A DNA stretch of 64,000 nucleotides from the NCBI RefSeq assembly GCF_965208925.1, contig NZ_OZ242364.1:1860001-1924000 (forward strand), in the 5' to 3' direction. The position numbers and the translations under genes were made by a program. This document shows, in pieces, positions 44,906 to 53,518 of the stretch (position 1 is the first letter of the stretch; each line of letters begins with the position of its first letter). The notes under the pieces were generated by a model. The model did no database searches and was not told the origin of the DNA. It saw only the letters and a program-made list of their open reading frames with translations. The DNA comes from Poriferisodalis sp965208925. Lineage in GTDB: Bacteria > Actinomycetota > Acidimicrobiia > Acidimicrobiales > Poriferisodalaceae.

Positions 44906-46327
44906 TCAGCCGAGATCGTCGGGTGTGACGAAGCGACCGGCGATGGCCGTCGCCGCGGCCACCTCCGGCGAGCACAGGTGCGTGCGACCGCCGCGGCCCT
45001 GTCGACCCTCGAAGTTGCGATTCGACGTCGATGCCGAGCGCTCGCCGGGCGAGAGCTTGTCGGGGTTCATCGCCAGACACATCGAGCAGCCGGGCTCGCG
45101 CCAATCGAACCCCGCTTCAACGAAGATCGCGTCCAGCCCCTCGGCCTCGGCCTGCGCCTTGACGGCGAACGAACCGGGCACCACCAGTGTGCGGACGCCG
45201 TCCGCCACTGCGCGGCCCCGGGCCACCGCCGCAGCAGCTCGCAGGTCCTCGATGCGCGAATTCGTGCAGCTGCCGATGAACACCGTGTCGACCTGCACGT
45301 CAGACAACCGGGTGCCCGCCGCGAGCCCCATGTAGTCCAGCGCCCGCTGGGCGGTCGCCGCCTCGACCGGGTCTTCGAAATCGTCGGGGCCCGGCACGGC
45401 GCCGTCGATGGGAATGACGTGTGCGGGGTTGGTGCCCCACGTGACGTGCGGTCGCAGCGAGGCGCCGTCGATGGTCACCGAGCGGTCGAACGCCGCCCCC
45501 TCGTCGGTGACCAGCGAGCGCCAGTCGGCCACCGCAGCCTCCCAGTCGGCGCCGGCCGGGGCGTGGGCGCGACCTGCCAGGTATTCGAAGGTGGTCTCGT
45601 CGGGCGCCACCATGCCCGCCTTGGCGCCCGCCTCGATGGACATATTGCAGACGGTCATCCGACCTTCCATCGACAGCGCCTCGATAGCCGTGCCGCGGTA
45701 CTCGATGATGTGGCCGATGCCGCCGCCGGTTCCGATGCGCCCGATGATCGCCAGCACGATGTCCTTGGCGGTCACGCCCGCAGGCGCCTCGCCGTCGACG
45801 CGGACCTCCATGGTGGACGGCCGTGCCTGCGGCAGTGTCTGGCTCGCCAGGACGTGCTCCACTTCCGAGGTGCCGATGCCGAAGGCCAGTGCGCCGAACG
45901 CACCGTGCGTCGAGGTGTGGCTGTCGCCGCACACGACGGTCATGCCGGGCAGCGTGAGGCCCTGCTCGGGGCCGATGACGTGCACGATGCCCTGGCCCGG
46001 ATCGCCCATCGGGTACAGCGTGATGTCGAACTCGTCGCAATTCGCCCGCAGCACCTCTACCTGCTTGGCCGAGATCGGGTCGGCGATGGGCAGGTGCAGA
46101 TCGGCCGTGGGGACGTTGTGGTCCTCGGTCGCCACGGTCAGGTCAGGGCGGCGCACGGTGCGTCCCGACATGCGCAGGCCGTCGAAGGCCTGCGGGGAAG
46201 TGACCTCATGGATGAGGTGGAGATCGATATAGAGGAGATCGGGCTGCCCGCCGCCGGTGCGGACGACATGGCGGTCCCAGACCTTCTCGCTGAGGGTGCG
46301 CGCACCCGTCGCGGCGGCGTTTGTCAC
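44906..46327 (-). CDS. leuC: 3-isopropylmalate dehydratase large subunit
   Basis: A 473-residue [4Fe-4S] hydro-lyase of the aconitase family: cluster ligands in VFIGSCTNSR and the PGCSMC pair, plus PGMTVVCGDSHTSTHGAFGALAFGIGTSEVEHVLASQ and LSPGERSASTSNRNFEGRQG. GTG start. It lies with leuD on the minus strand, separated from leuB-cimA by greA. Confidence 0.95.
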   Translation of the reverse strand: MTNAAATGARTLSEKVWDRHVVRTGGGQPDLLYIDLHLIHEVTSPQAFDGLRMSGRTVRRPDLTVATEDHNVPTADLHLPIADPISAKQVEVLRANCDEFDITLYPMGDPGQGIVHVIGPEQGLTLPGMTVVCGDSHTSTHGAFGALAFGIGTSEVEHVLASQTLPQARPSTMEVRVDGEAPAGVTAKDIVLAIIGRIGTGGGIGHIIEYRGTAIEALSMEGRMTVCNMSIEAGAKAGMVAPDETTFEYLAGRAHAPAGADWEAAVADWRSLVTDEGAAFDRSVTIDGASLRPHVTWGTNPAHVIPIDGAVPGPDDFEDPVEAATAQRALDYMGLAAGTRLSDVQVDTVFIGSCTNSRIEDLRAAAAVARGRAVADGVRTLVVPGSFAVKAQAEAEGLDAIFVEAGFDWREPGCSMCLAMNPDKLSPGERSASTSNRNFEGRQGRGGRTHLCSPEVAAATAIAGRFVTPDDLG

Positions 46328-46338
46328 GTCCTCACTAT

Positions 46339-46383
46339 GGACCCTGTAGGCCTGTCATTCCAACGCAATGGCCTGAAGGGTCC
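46339..46383 (-). promoter_or_regulatory. Hairpin between greA and leuC
   Basis: GGACCCT (46339-46345) pairs with AGGGTCC (46377-46383) and GGCC (46349-46352) with GGCC (46370-46373), separated by a 3x3 internal loop and closed by a 17-nt loop. It fills the greA-leuC gap and has no U-run. It could end greA transcription or act as a leader structure for leuC. Confidence 0.45.
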
Positions 46384-46389
46384 CTCCGG

Positions 46390-46869
46390 TCAGGCTTCGA
46401 CGGCGATGACTTCGATGCTCAGCTCGTTGCCATTCGCCTCATAGGTGACCGTCTGACCCGCTCGGGCGCCCTCGAGCGCTTGGCCCATCGGCGACCCCGG
46501 CGACACCACTTCGATTCCCGTCCGGCGTTCCTCGATCGAGCCGAACAGGTACTGCTCGACCTCGTCGTCGCCCTCGAAGCGGATGGACACCACGAGACCA
46601 GGTGCCACGACGCGGTCGCCGGAGGGGTCCTCCGAATCGGCGACGATCTCGCAGTTCTCCAGGATCGACTTCAACCGCATGATGCGGCCTTCCATCTTCC
46701 CCTGCTCTTCCTTGGCGGCGTGGTAGTCGCCGTTCTCCGAGAGGTCTCCCAGCAGCCGGGCTGCCTCGATCTGGGCTGCGATATCGATGCGGCCTCGCCC
46801 GGTCAGATCGATGAGCTCGGCCTCGAGCCGATCGCGGGTCTCCGCTGAGATGTGGTGGATCTCGGGCAC
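46390..46869 (-). CDS. greA: Transcription elongation factor GreA
   Basis: GreA stimulates RNA cleavage by backtracked RNA polymerase. The 159-residue protein has the N-terminal coiled coil with the acidic tip LLGDLSENGDYHAAKEEQGKMEGRI (catalytic Asp/Glu region) and the C-terminal FKBP-like domain ending VSPGSPMGQALEGARAGQTVTYEANG. Length and layout are normal. It is divergent from leuB; the 150-nt gap holds their promoters, none recognisable. Confidence 0.93.
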   Translation of the reverse strand: MPEIHHISAETRDRLEAELIDLTGRGRIDIAAQIEAARLLGDLSENGDYHAAKEEQGKMEGRIMRLKSILENCEIVADSEDPSGDRVVAPGLVVSIRFEGDDEVEQYLFGSIEERRTGIEVVSPGSPMGQALEGARAGQTVTYEANGNELSIEVIAVEA

Positions 46870-47019
46870 CCCGCGAGGTTACCGAGGGCTTCTGTTGGCA
46901 CACTCTCTGTTGCCTTTTGAGCTGTGGCGCAACTGCGCCTCATCCGTCCCGGCGGGTCGGCGTCGAAGGCACGCTTGCCGGCACGATCCGGGACAACAAG
47001 CCGAAGAGGGGACATCACA

Positions 47020-48018
47020 GTGACGCATCGCATCGCAGTCGTCGGCGGAGACGGAATCGGACCCGAGGTGATCTCGGTTGCGCTCGATGTGATTGCTGCC
47101 GCCGGAGCCGGCATCTCGACCACTGAGTTCGAACTGGGCGGGCATCGCTACCTGCGCGACGGCACGGTGCTCGATGACGAGACCCTCGATGAGCTCCGCA
47201 CATTCGACGCCATCCTGCTCGGCGCTGTGGGTACGCCGGAGGTGCCCCCAGGCGTCATCGAGCGCGGCCTGCTGCTGAAGGCTCGCTTCGAGCTGGATCT
47301 GTACGTGAACCTGCGCCCGTTCACCCTGCCCGACGGCCACAGCTTCACGGTGATCCGGGAGAACACCGAAGGCACCTATGCGGGTGAGGGCGGGTTCCTG
47401 CGCAAGGGCACCCAGCACGAGATCGCCACCCAAGGCTCGGTCAACACCCGCATGGGAGCTGAGCGCGCCATCCGGTACGGCTTCGAGCTGGCGCGCGCAC
47501 GCGAGCGCCGTCACCTGACGCTGGTCCACAAGACCAACGTGCTGACGTTTTCGGGCGACCTGTGGGAGCGCACGTTCAACGAGGTCGCTGCGGAGTACCC
47601 CGACGTCGAGACTGCGTACAACCACGTCGACGCGGCCTGTATCCACTTCGTCACCGATCCGCACCGCTACGAGGTGATCGTCACCGACAACCTCTTCGGC
47701 GACATCCTCACCGACCTCGGCGGTGCCGTGGCCGGCGGCATCGGGCTCGCCGCTTCAGCCAACCTCAACCCGGACCGAACGGGGCCGTCGCTGTTCGAGC
47801 CGGTGCACGGATCGGCACCCGACATCGCCGGCAAGGGCCTCGCCAACCCCACCGCTGCGGTGCTGTCGGCAGTGCTCATGCTGGAGTTCCTGGGGGAAGC
47901 CGAGTGCGCTGAGCGTGTGCGAGCGGCGTGCGAAGCCGTCATCGCCGATGATGCCGTGCCCGATGTGGGCACCGACGAGATTGCCAAGGCGATCCTGTCC
48001 GGCGTCCAGCAGGGGTGA
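47020..48018 (+). CDS. leuB: 3-isopropylmalate dehydrogenase
   Basis: It oxidatively decarboxylates 3-isopropylmalate, and 3-methylmalate in the citramalate route, with NAD+. The 332-residue protein has VVGGDGIGPEVISVALDVI, the RENTEGTYAGEGG substrate region, the catalytic Lys in LVHKTNVL, TDNLFGDILTDLGGAVAGGIGLA, and the NAD-binding EPVHGSAPDIAGKGLANPTA. The GTG at 47020 follows an AGAGGGG Shine-Dalgarno; the longer frame from 46924 adds an Arg-rich, non-conserved stretch. cimA follows after 7 nt. Confidence 0.93.
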   Translation: MTHRIAVVGGDGIGPEVISVALDVIAAAGAGISTTEFELGGHRYLRDGTVLDDETLDELRTFDAILLGAVGTPEVPPGVIERGLLLKARFELDLYVNLRPFTLPDGHSFTVIRENTEGTYAGEGGFLRKGTQHEIATQGSVNTRMGAERAIRYGFELARARERRHLTLVHKTNVLTFSGDLWERTFNEVAAEYPDVETAYNHVDAACIHFVTDPHRYEVIVTDNLFGDILTDLGGAVAGGIGLAASANLNPDRTGPSLFEPVHGSAPDIAGKGLANPTAAVLSAVLMLEFLGEAECAERVRAACEAVIADDAVPDVGTDEIAKAILSGVQQG

Positions 48019-48025
48019 GGTCGGC

Positions 48026-49711
48026 ATGAGCACGCAAGCGGCGAACTCGGCAGGCGCCGGCGACACCGACGCTGAACCCGGATCATCGGCTCCGCTCATC
48101 CGTGAGGGCGAGCGTGATCCTGCCTGGCCAGAGCGAGTCGAGATCTTCGACACGACGCTGCGCGATGGCGTCCAGTTCGAGGGCATCTCGGTGTCGCCCG
48201 ACGACAAGCTCAAAGTGGCCCGCCAGCTCGATGCGCTCGGCATCCACTGGATCGAAGGCGGCTGGCCCGGATCGAATCCCAAGGACGAGGAGTTCTTCAC
48301 CCGAGCGGCCGCGGAGCTGCAGCTCCAGCACGCCACGCTGGTGGCCTTCGGCTCCACGCGCAGGCCCCGCGGCCGCGTCGACGACGACCAGACTTTGGCA
48401 GCCCTCGTCGCGGCCGGCACCTCCACGGTGTGCATCGTGGGCAAGTCGTGGGACTACCACGTCACCGAAGCGCTCCGGCAGCCGCTCAGCGAAGGGGTCG
48501 CCATGGTCGGCGACTCCGTCGAGTTCCTCAAGGGGGAGGGGCTGCGCGTCTTCTTCGATGCGGAGCATTTCTTCGACGGCTACAAGCGCAATCCGGAGTT
48601 CGCGCTGCAGGTGCTCGAAGCAGCGGCCGTCAACGGCGCCGACTGCCTGGTGCTGTGCGACACCAATGGCGGTTCGCTGCCCCATGAGGTGGAGACGATC
48701 GTGCGCGAGGTGGTCGTCCACTTCGACGGCATTCAGGTAGGCATGCACACCCAGAACGACACCGGCTGCGCCGTCGCCAATGCCGTCGCGGGTGTTGTTG
48801 CCGGCGCCACCCATGTGCAGGGAACCGTCAACGGCTACGGGGAGCGCACCGGCAACTGCGACAACACTGTGCTGGTTCCGAACCTGACGCTCAAGATGGG
48901 CATCGAGACCGTGCCTCGCGAGTGCCTGTCACGCTTCACCTCAGTGGCGCATCATGTGGCCGAACTGGTGAATATGCCGCCTCAGAACCAGCAGCCGTAC
49001 GTGGGCGCCTCGGCGTTCGCTCACAAGGCGGGCCTGCACACCAGCGCCATCGCGCGCCGCCCCGACAGCTACGAGCATGTCGACCCGGCGGCAGTCGGCA
49101 ACAGCACACGCTTCCTGCTCGGCGATCTGTCGGGACGGGCGTCGGTGGAGCTGAAGGCGGCCGAGCTCGGCATCGAGATCGACAAGGCCGCGATGGCCGA
49201 CGTGGTCGACGAGCTGAAGCGGCTCGAGCACGCCGGCTATCACTTCGAAGTGGCCGATGCGTCGCTGGAAATGCTGCTGCGCCGGGCTGCGGGCCAGACC
49301 TTCGAATTCTTCAACGTCGAGTCATTCAAGGTGCTGGTGGAGCGCGGCCGGGAGGCCGAGTTCGACACGGAGGCGACGCTGCGCATCGTCGTCGGCGGTG
49401 ACCGGCGGGTGACGGTCGGCGAGGGCGACGGACCGGTCAACGCGCTCGACAATGCCTTCCGCCAAGCCGTGCGGGACGACTACCCGGAACTCGATGCGGT
49501 ACGCCTGACCGACTACAAGGTCCGGGTGCTGGATGCCGACCGGGGCACCGAAGCGGTCACGAGGGTGCTCATCGACTCCACCGACGGCGAGACCACCTGG
49601 ACCACCATCGGCGTCTCGGAGAACATCATCGAGTCCTCCTGGCTTGCACTGCGCGATTCGGTCATCTATGCGCTCATGCGTCATCGCTTGGACGACAGCC
49701 CGAGCCAGTAG
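48026..49711 (+). CDS. cimA: (R)-citramalate synthase
   Basis: It condenses acetyl-CoA and pyruvate to citramalate, giving 2-ketobutyrate for isoleucine without threonine deaminase. The 561-residue protein has the DRE-TIM catalytic start EIFDTTLRDGVQFEG, the metal segment GMHTQNDTGCAVANAVAG, QGTVNGYGERTGNCDN, SAFAHKAGLHTSAIARRP and a C-terminal LeuA-type allosteric domain. The second His of the usual HxH metal pair is Gln. The cimA-type (rather than leuA) assignment rests on the GYGERTGN and FDTTLRDG contexts and on the leuB neighbour. Confidence 0.88.
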   Translation: MSTQAANSAGAGDTDAEPGSSAPLIREGERDPAWPERVEIFDTTLRDGVQFEGISVSPDDKLKVARQLDALGIHWIEGGWPGSNPKDEEFFTRAAAELQLQHATLVAFGSTRRPRGRVDDDQTLAALVAAGTSTVCIVGKSWDYHVTEALRQPLSEGVAMVGDSVEFLKGEGLRVFFDAEHFFDGYKRNPEFALQVLEAAAVNGADCLVLCDTNGGSLPHEVETIVREVVVHFDGIQVGMHTQNDTGCAVANAVAGVVAGATHVQGTVNGYGERTGNCDNTVLVPNLTLKMGIETVPRECLSRFTSVAHHVAELVNMPPQNQQPYVGASAFAHKAGLHTSAIARRPDSYEHVDPAAVGNSTRFLLGDLSGRASVELKAAELGIEIDKAAMADVVDELKRLEHAGYHFEVADASLEMLLRRAAGQTFEFFNVESFKVLVERGREAEFDTEATLRIVVGGDRRVTVGEGDGPVNALDNAFRQAVRDDYPELDAVRLTDYKVRVLDADRGTEAVTRVLIDSTDGETTWTTIGVSENIIESSWLALRDSVIYALMRHRLDDSPSQ

Positions 49712-49854
49712 CAGCCTGCGGCGCCGGCGCCAGCCTCGGTCGCAACGTCCTGGCTTTCTGCCTCGAACCCATATCTCCCGCTCTTGTTCGCTTTGCTCAC
49801 GGGCCGCTCGGGCCACGGCTTCGCCTATCGGCTCAGCCTCTAGGCTGCGCGGCA

Positions 49855-50376
49855 ATGGCTGCGCCGCGACACGTCCGGGTCGAACCGCTCTCGGTCGTGC
49901 GTTCCTATTCCTCGCCTGAAGTGACGCCCCGAAGCTGGAAAGCCGCCCGTCCCGGCGATCTGGCCGGCGGTCAGCCCACCGGTGCGCTGCGCGGACACCA
50001 AGGCCCTGACCAGGGCTACGCCTACGGCCTGATCCATCTCTTCGACGACCGGGTGTACCTCACCGAGAACGAGGATCGTGACGACGTCGACGCCGGCTGT
50101 GTGGCCGTAGCGCTCAAGCGTGCGTCGATCTTCGGACGTGCGCCGGTGGTGTGGGACCTCGAGGCGGGGTACCTGGCCTTTGGCTTCCTCGACCAGCACC
50201 CGCCGGCGGAGCTGGTCGCACGCCGCACGCCGCTGTTCGAGGGCGCTGCGGAGGCACACCACTACACACATGTCCGCGAGCTGGTGGCCCGTGTCCCGAC
50301 CGAAGTGCTCGCCCTCGCGCCATCGGCGATCAGGCGTCGGTATGAAGCAGATCCCCTGTCCTTGACGCGAGACTGA
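49855..50376 (+). CDS. Conserved-looking protein of unknown function
   Basis: A 173-residue soluble protein with no signal peptide or membrane segment. Its middle has an aromatic, acidic region (GYAYGLIHLFDDRVYLTENEDRDDVDAG) followed by FGRAPVVWDLEAGYLAFGFLDQHPP. No family is recognised. It is 7 nt upstream of the next gene and thus probably in an operon with it and gltX. The 143 nt before it, after cimA, contain no feature that can be supported. Confidence 0.65.
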   Translation: MAAPRHVRVEPLSVVRSYSSPEVTPRSWKAARPGDLAGGQPTGALRGHQGPDQGYAYGLIHLFDDRVYLTENEDRDDVDAGCVAVALKRASIFGRAPVVWDLEAGYLAFGFLDQHPPAELVARRTPLFEGAAEAHHYTHVRELVARVPTEVLALAPSAIRRRYEADPLSLTRD

Positions 50377-50383
50377 GAAACCC

Positions 50384-51100
50384 ATGGCCCAGATGACGAA
50401 CGCCCCGACGATCGCCCAAGAGATCGCGTCGTCGCCCGGTGCGACCGCCGCGATGCAGCCCGACCGCGAGCTCCTGCGGCTGCATCGCCGAGCGTGCACC
50501 GACTTCGCCGCCAGGATGCGGTTGCCCGCATGGGAGCACATGGGCATGGGTTTGGCCCCGCCGCTGAGCGACTACACCGTGGCCGACCTGCTGGAGCGAG
50601 CCGTCAACGGCAATCTCGCTGCAGCCGCCGAGATGGGCGGTCAGCCAGCGCCGCCGCAGGTACGCATCCCGACGCCCGCAGGCGGCATCGGCTTGGGCTT
50701 CGGCACGGGTGCGAAAGATCGCCCCGATCCCACGCAGCCAGTCGTCGAGAGCGTCCGCACGGTGCTTTCGATGGCAGCCAGCCTGGATGCGGGCGCTGGA
50801 TTCAGCCCAAGGCTGCGCGACCTGCTGTGGACGCGCGTCACCGAGCTGACCGTGCTGGGATACGACCTGCAGCAGGCCATCAGTGCCGGTGCGGGCCTCG
50901 ACGAGCTCCTCGTGGATCGCATACTCGCTGCAGCCCCTGCCGTCACGGTCTGGCCAGGGCTCGAGGTGCTCCCGGTCGACCTGTCCACCCCGCCGCTGCA
51001 ACGACTGCTGGCGATGGCAGGCAGGCCCGTGGGCCGCTGGGTCGATTCGCCTGATTTGATGGGAAACGCAGGCCCGAACTGCAGCACCGGTCAGTGCTGA
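50384..51100 (+). CDS. DinB/MDMPI-like four-helix protein, probably without metal site
   Basis: A 238-residue protein. The segment LPAWEHMGMGLAPPLSDYTVADLLERAVNGNLAAAAEMGG resembles the N-terminal helices of the mycothiol-dependent maleylpyruvate isomerase/TIGR03086 group (pattern xWTVRDLxxHVxxGN). The metal-ligand His of that group appears as Glu (DLLERAV). A second helical part follows from about residue 110. The assignment is by pattern only. Its last 7 nt overlap the gltX start. Confidence 0.6.
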   Translation: MAQMTNAPTIAQEIASSPGATAAMQPDRELLRLHRRACTDFAARMRLPAWEHMGMGLAPPLSDYTVADLLERAVNGNLAAAAEMGGQPAPPQVRIPTPAGGIGLGFGTGAKDRPDPTQPVVESVRTVLSMAASLDAGAGFSPRLRDLLWTRVTELTVLGYDLQQAISAGAGLDELLVDRILAAAPAVTVWPGLEVLPVDLSTPPLQRLLAMAGRPVGRWVDSPDLMGNAGPNCSTGQC

Positions 51101-52410
51101 GCGGCGCACCTCGGCTGCGTTTCGCTCCTGCCCCCACCGGGCTGCCGCACCTGGGCACGGCGCGCACGGCGCTGTTCAACTGGCTGTATGCCCGCCGCTG
51201 CGGCGGGGAGATGGTGCTGCGCATCGAGGACACCAACGCGGAACTCGCCACAACCGCACACATCAGTCAGATCCTGGAGACGCTCGAATGGCTCGGGCTG
51301 GACTTCGACGGCGACCCCGTCTTCCAGAGCCAGCGCGGCGCCCTCTACGACGCCGCTGTCGATCGTTGGCTCGACGAGGGACGTGCCTATGTCGACGACG
51401 GGGCGGTGCGGTTCGCCGTTCCCGACGACGGCGTGACGGCCTTCGACGACATCGTGCGGGGCCGCGTCGAGTTCCCGAATGCGTCGATCGACGATTTCGT
51501 GGTCCGGCGCAGCGACGGCAGCGCGACCTTCTTCGTCGCGAACGCCGTCGACGATCTCGATCTGGGCATCACGCACGTCGTGCGAGGCGAAGACCTGCTG
51601 AACACGACGCCGAAGGTGGTGCTGCTGCGGGCTGCGCTCGACGCGACCGAGATGCCGACGTTCGCCCACTTGCCGCTCATCGTCAACAAGCAACGAAAGA
51701 AGCTCTCCAAGCGGCGCGACGACGTGTCGCTCATCAGCTATCGAGACCAGGGCGTGCTGCCCGATGCAATGGTGAACTACCTGGCACTGCTGGGGTGGGG
51801 ACCCCCCGATGACGTCGAGGTGCGGCCGCTCAGCGAGATCGTTGAGCTGTTTGATCTTGCTGACGTCAATGCGGCGCCTGCCATGTTCGACATGGACAAG
51901 CTCACCGCGATCAACGGCACCTACGTGCGGGCGCTCGACGATGCCGGCTTCGCCGCTGCCATCGGGCCGTGGGTACGCGCGGAACCCTGGGGCGCCGATC
52001 TCGATGCAGCCAGTCTGAGCACGGTCGCACCGCTCATCCGCGAGCGCACCCGCCTGCTCGGCGACGCTCCCGACCGCATCGCCTTCCTCTTCGCTGAACC
52101 CCGGATCGAGCCTGACGACTGGGCCACCGCGATGGCGGCACCGGCAAGCGACATCCTCCATCGCGCGCGCACCGCGTTCGCCGCGGCCGACTGGAACGCC
52201 GCGACGCTGCACGCCGAGCTGCGCGCGATCTCCGAGAGCTTCGGCTTGAAGCTGGGCAAGGCGCAAGCCCCGGTTCGCGTCGCCACCACGGGCCGCGCCG
52301 TCGGCCCCCCGCTGTTCGAATCGCTCGCGCTGCTCGGCCGCGATGCCACGCTCGCGCGCCTCGACGCCGCGCTGGCGGAGCTCGCAGGCGCAGCAGACTC
52401 CGGGGAATAA
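51094..52410 (+). CDS. gltX: Glutamyl-tRNA synthetase
   Basis: A 438-residue class I synthetase with the HIGH-type motif FAPAPTGLPHLGTARTALFNWL, RIEDTNAE, THVVRGEDLLNTTPKV and the KMSKS-type KKLSKRRDDVS. Because GatCAB is encoded in the window and a tRNA-Gln gene follows directly, it is probably non-discriminating and charges both tRNA-Glu and tRNA-Gln with glutamate; this is inference. The start overlaps the previous gene by 7 nt. Confidence 0.94.
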   Translation: MLSGAPRLRFAPAPTGLPHLGTARTALFNWLYARRCGGEMVLRIEDTNAELATTAHISQILETLEWLGLDFDGDPVFQSQRGALYDAAVDRWLDEGRAYVDDGAVRFAVPDDGVTAFDDIVRGRVEFPNASIDDFVVRRSDGSATFFVANAVDDLDLGITHVVRGEDLLNTTPKVVLLRAALDATEMPTFAHLPLIVNKQRKKLSKRRDDVSLISYRDQGVLPDAMVNYLALLGWGPPDDVEVRPLSEIVELFDLADVNAAPAMFDMDKLTAINGTYVRALDDAGFAAAIGPWVRAEPWGADLDAASLSTVAPLIRERTRLLGDAPDRIAFLFAEPRIEPDDWATAMAAPASDILHRARTAFAAADWNAATLHAELRAISESFGLKLGKAQAPVRVATTGRAVGPPLFESLALLGRDATLARLDAALAELAGAADSGE

Positions 52411-52453
52411 TCAGGGCCACTGAAAGAGCCGCAGCGCTAGCCTGTCCCCGCCC

Positions 52454-52528
52454 TCGGGGATGGTGTAATTGGCAACACAACTGGTTCTGGTCCAGTCATT
52501 GGGGGTTCGAGTCCTCCTCCCCGAACCA
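52454..52528 (+). tRNA. tRNA-Gln (anticodon CTG)
   Basis: The cloverleaf folds fully: acceptor TCGGGGA/TCCCCGA, D stem GTGT/ACAC, anticodon stem ACTGG/CCAGT with loop TTCTGGT giving anticodon CTG, a 4-nt variable loop CATT, T stem GGGGG/CCTCC with loop TTCGAGT, discriminator A and an encoded CCA. It starts 43 nt after gltX, the enzyme expected to charge it before GatCAB amidation. Confidence 0.95.
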
Positions 52529-52609
52529 GGTGATCGGCGGCACTTCCCCACGCATCGGGCGCTGGCAGCGGTCGCCAAACATCCACGTCCTCGGCGTCCC
52601 CGCCACGAT

Positions 52610-52640
52610 TTGCACCATCCGTCGATTTGTGTCCTAGCAT
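52610..52640 (+). promoter_or_regulatory. Weak promoter candidate upstream of livG
   Basis: TTGCAC at 52610-52615 and TAGCAT (TANNNT-type -10) at 52635-52640, with a long 19-nt spacer, lie in the 228-nt gap between tRNA-Gln and livG. This gap holds nothing else recognisable. The spacing is sub-optimal, so this is only a candidate. Confidence 0.25.
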
Positions 52641-52756
52641 CACCCGCTGGCCCGGCCCGCGAGAGGCTCCACGCGGAAACTCACGCTGCTGGATCGACCT
52701 GATAACTTGCCTGCGGCCGGTCACCTGATCGGCGAGGACCGGAGGGGGTTCAGCGC

Positions 52757-53518
52757 GTGGCGTTGCTCGAAGTCCAAGACATCTCCGTGCAGTTCGGCGG
52801 TATCCGTGCGCTCGACGATTTGTCGTTCACTCTGGACGAGGGACAGATCCTCGGTCTCATCGGCCCGAACGGTGCGGGCAAGACCACGCTGTTCAACGTG
52901 GTCAGCCGGATCTACGACCCGACGACCGGCTCGGTGACATTCGACGGGCACGATCTGCTGGCCATGCCCGCTCACCAGATCAGCCGCGTCGGCGTCTACC
53001 GCACATTCCAGAACCTGGCCCTGTGGCGCGGCATGACCGTGATCGAGAATGTGATGGTGGGCGACCACACCAACACGAAGGCCAACTTCTTCACTGCTGC
53101 GTTCCGCTTCGGCACCCGCAACGAAGAGAAGGACCTGAGGCGCAGGGCTTGGGAAGCGCTCGAGGAGCTCGGCCTTGAGCAGTATGCGTACCACCCAGCG
53201 GCCGGCTTGCCCTTCGGAACCATGAAGCGCATTGAGCTTGCCCGGGCCCTCATCTCCAACCCGCGTCTCATCATGCTGGACGAGCCGGCGTCGGGCCTGA
53301 CGCACCAAGAGGTCGACTCGCTCGCTCAAGATGTCAAGGACATCCGCGACAGGCACAACCTGTCGGTTCTGCTGGTGGAGCACCACATGCGCATGGTGCT
53401 CAACATCAGCGAGCACCTGGTGGTGCTCAACTTCGGCCGCAAGATCGCCGATGGTCACCCCGATGTCGTGCGCAACGACCCGGAGGTCATCGAGGCGTAC
53501 CTGGGGAGTTCCTCATGA
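52757..53518 (+). CDS. livG: Branched-chain amino acid-type ABC transporter ATPase (LivG-like)
   Basis: A 253-residue ATPase: DISVQFGGIRALDDLSFTLDEG, Walker A GPNGAGKTTLFNVVSR, YRTFQNLALWRGMTVIENVMVG, Walker B PRLIMLDEPASGL, the H-loop in LLVEHHMRMVL, and the LivG C-terminus DVVRNDPEVIEAYLG. The ABC signature reads LPFGTMKRIELARAL, without the usual Gln-rich LSxGQ form. It overlaps livF by 4 nt. It heads an eight-gene transport cluster. Confidence 0.92.
   Translation: MALLEVQDISVQFGGIRALDDLSFTLDEGQILGLIGPNGAGKTTLFNVVSRIYDPTTGSVTFDGHDLLAMPAHQISRVGVYRTFQNLALWRGMTVIENVMVGDHTNTKANFFTAAFRFGTRNEEKDLRRRAWEALEELGLEQYAYHPAAGLPFGTMKRIELARALISNPRLIMLDEPASGLTHQEVDSLAQDVKDIRDRHNLSVLLVEHHMRMVLNISEHLVVLNFGRKIADGHPDVVRNDPEVIEAYLGSSS

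Noticed and set aside
46924..47019. N-terminal extension of LeuB from a GTG at 46924
   Set aside because: The added 32 residues are Arg/Ser-rich, not family-like, and a good Shine-Dalgarno sits before 47020.
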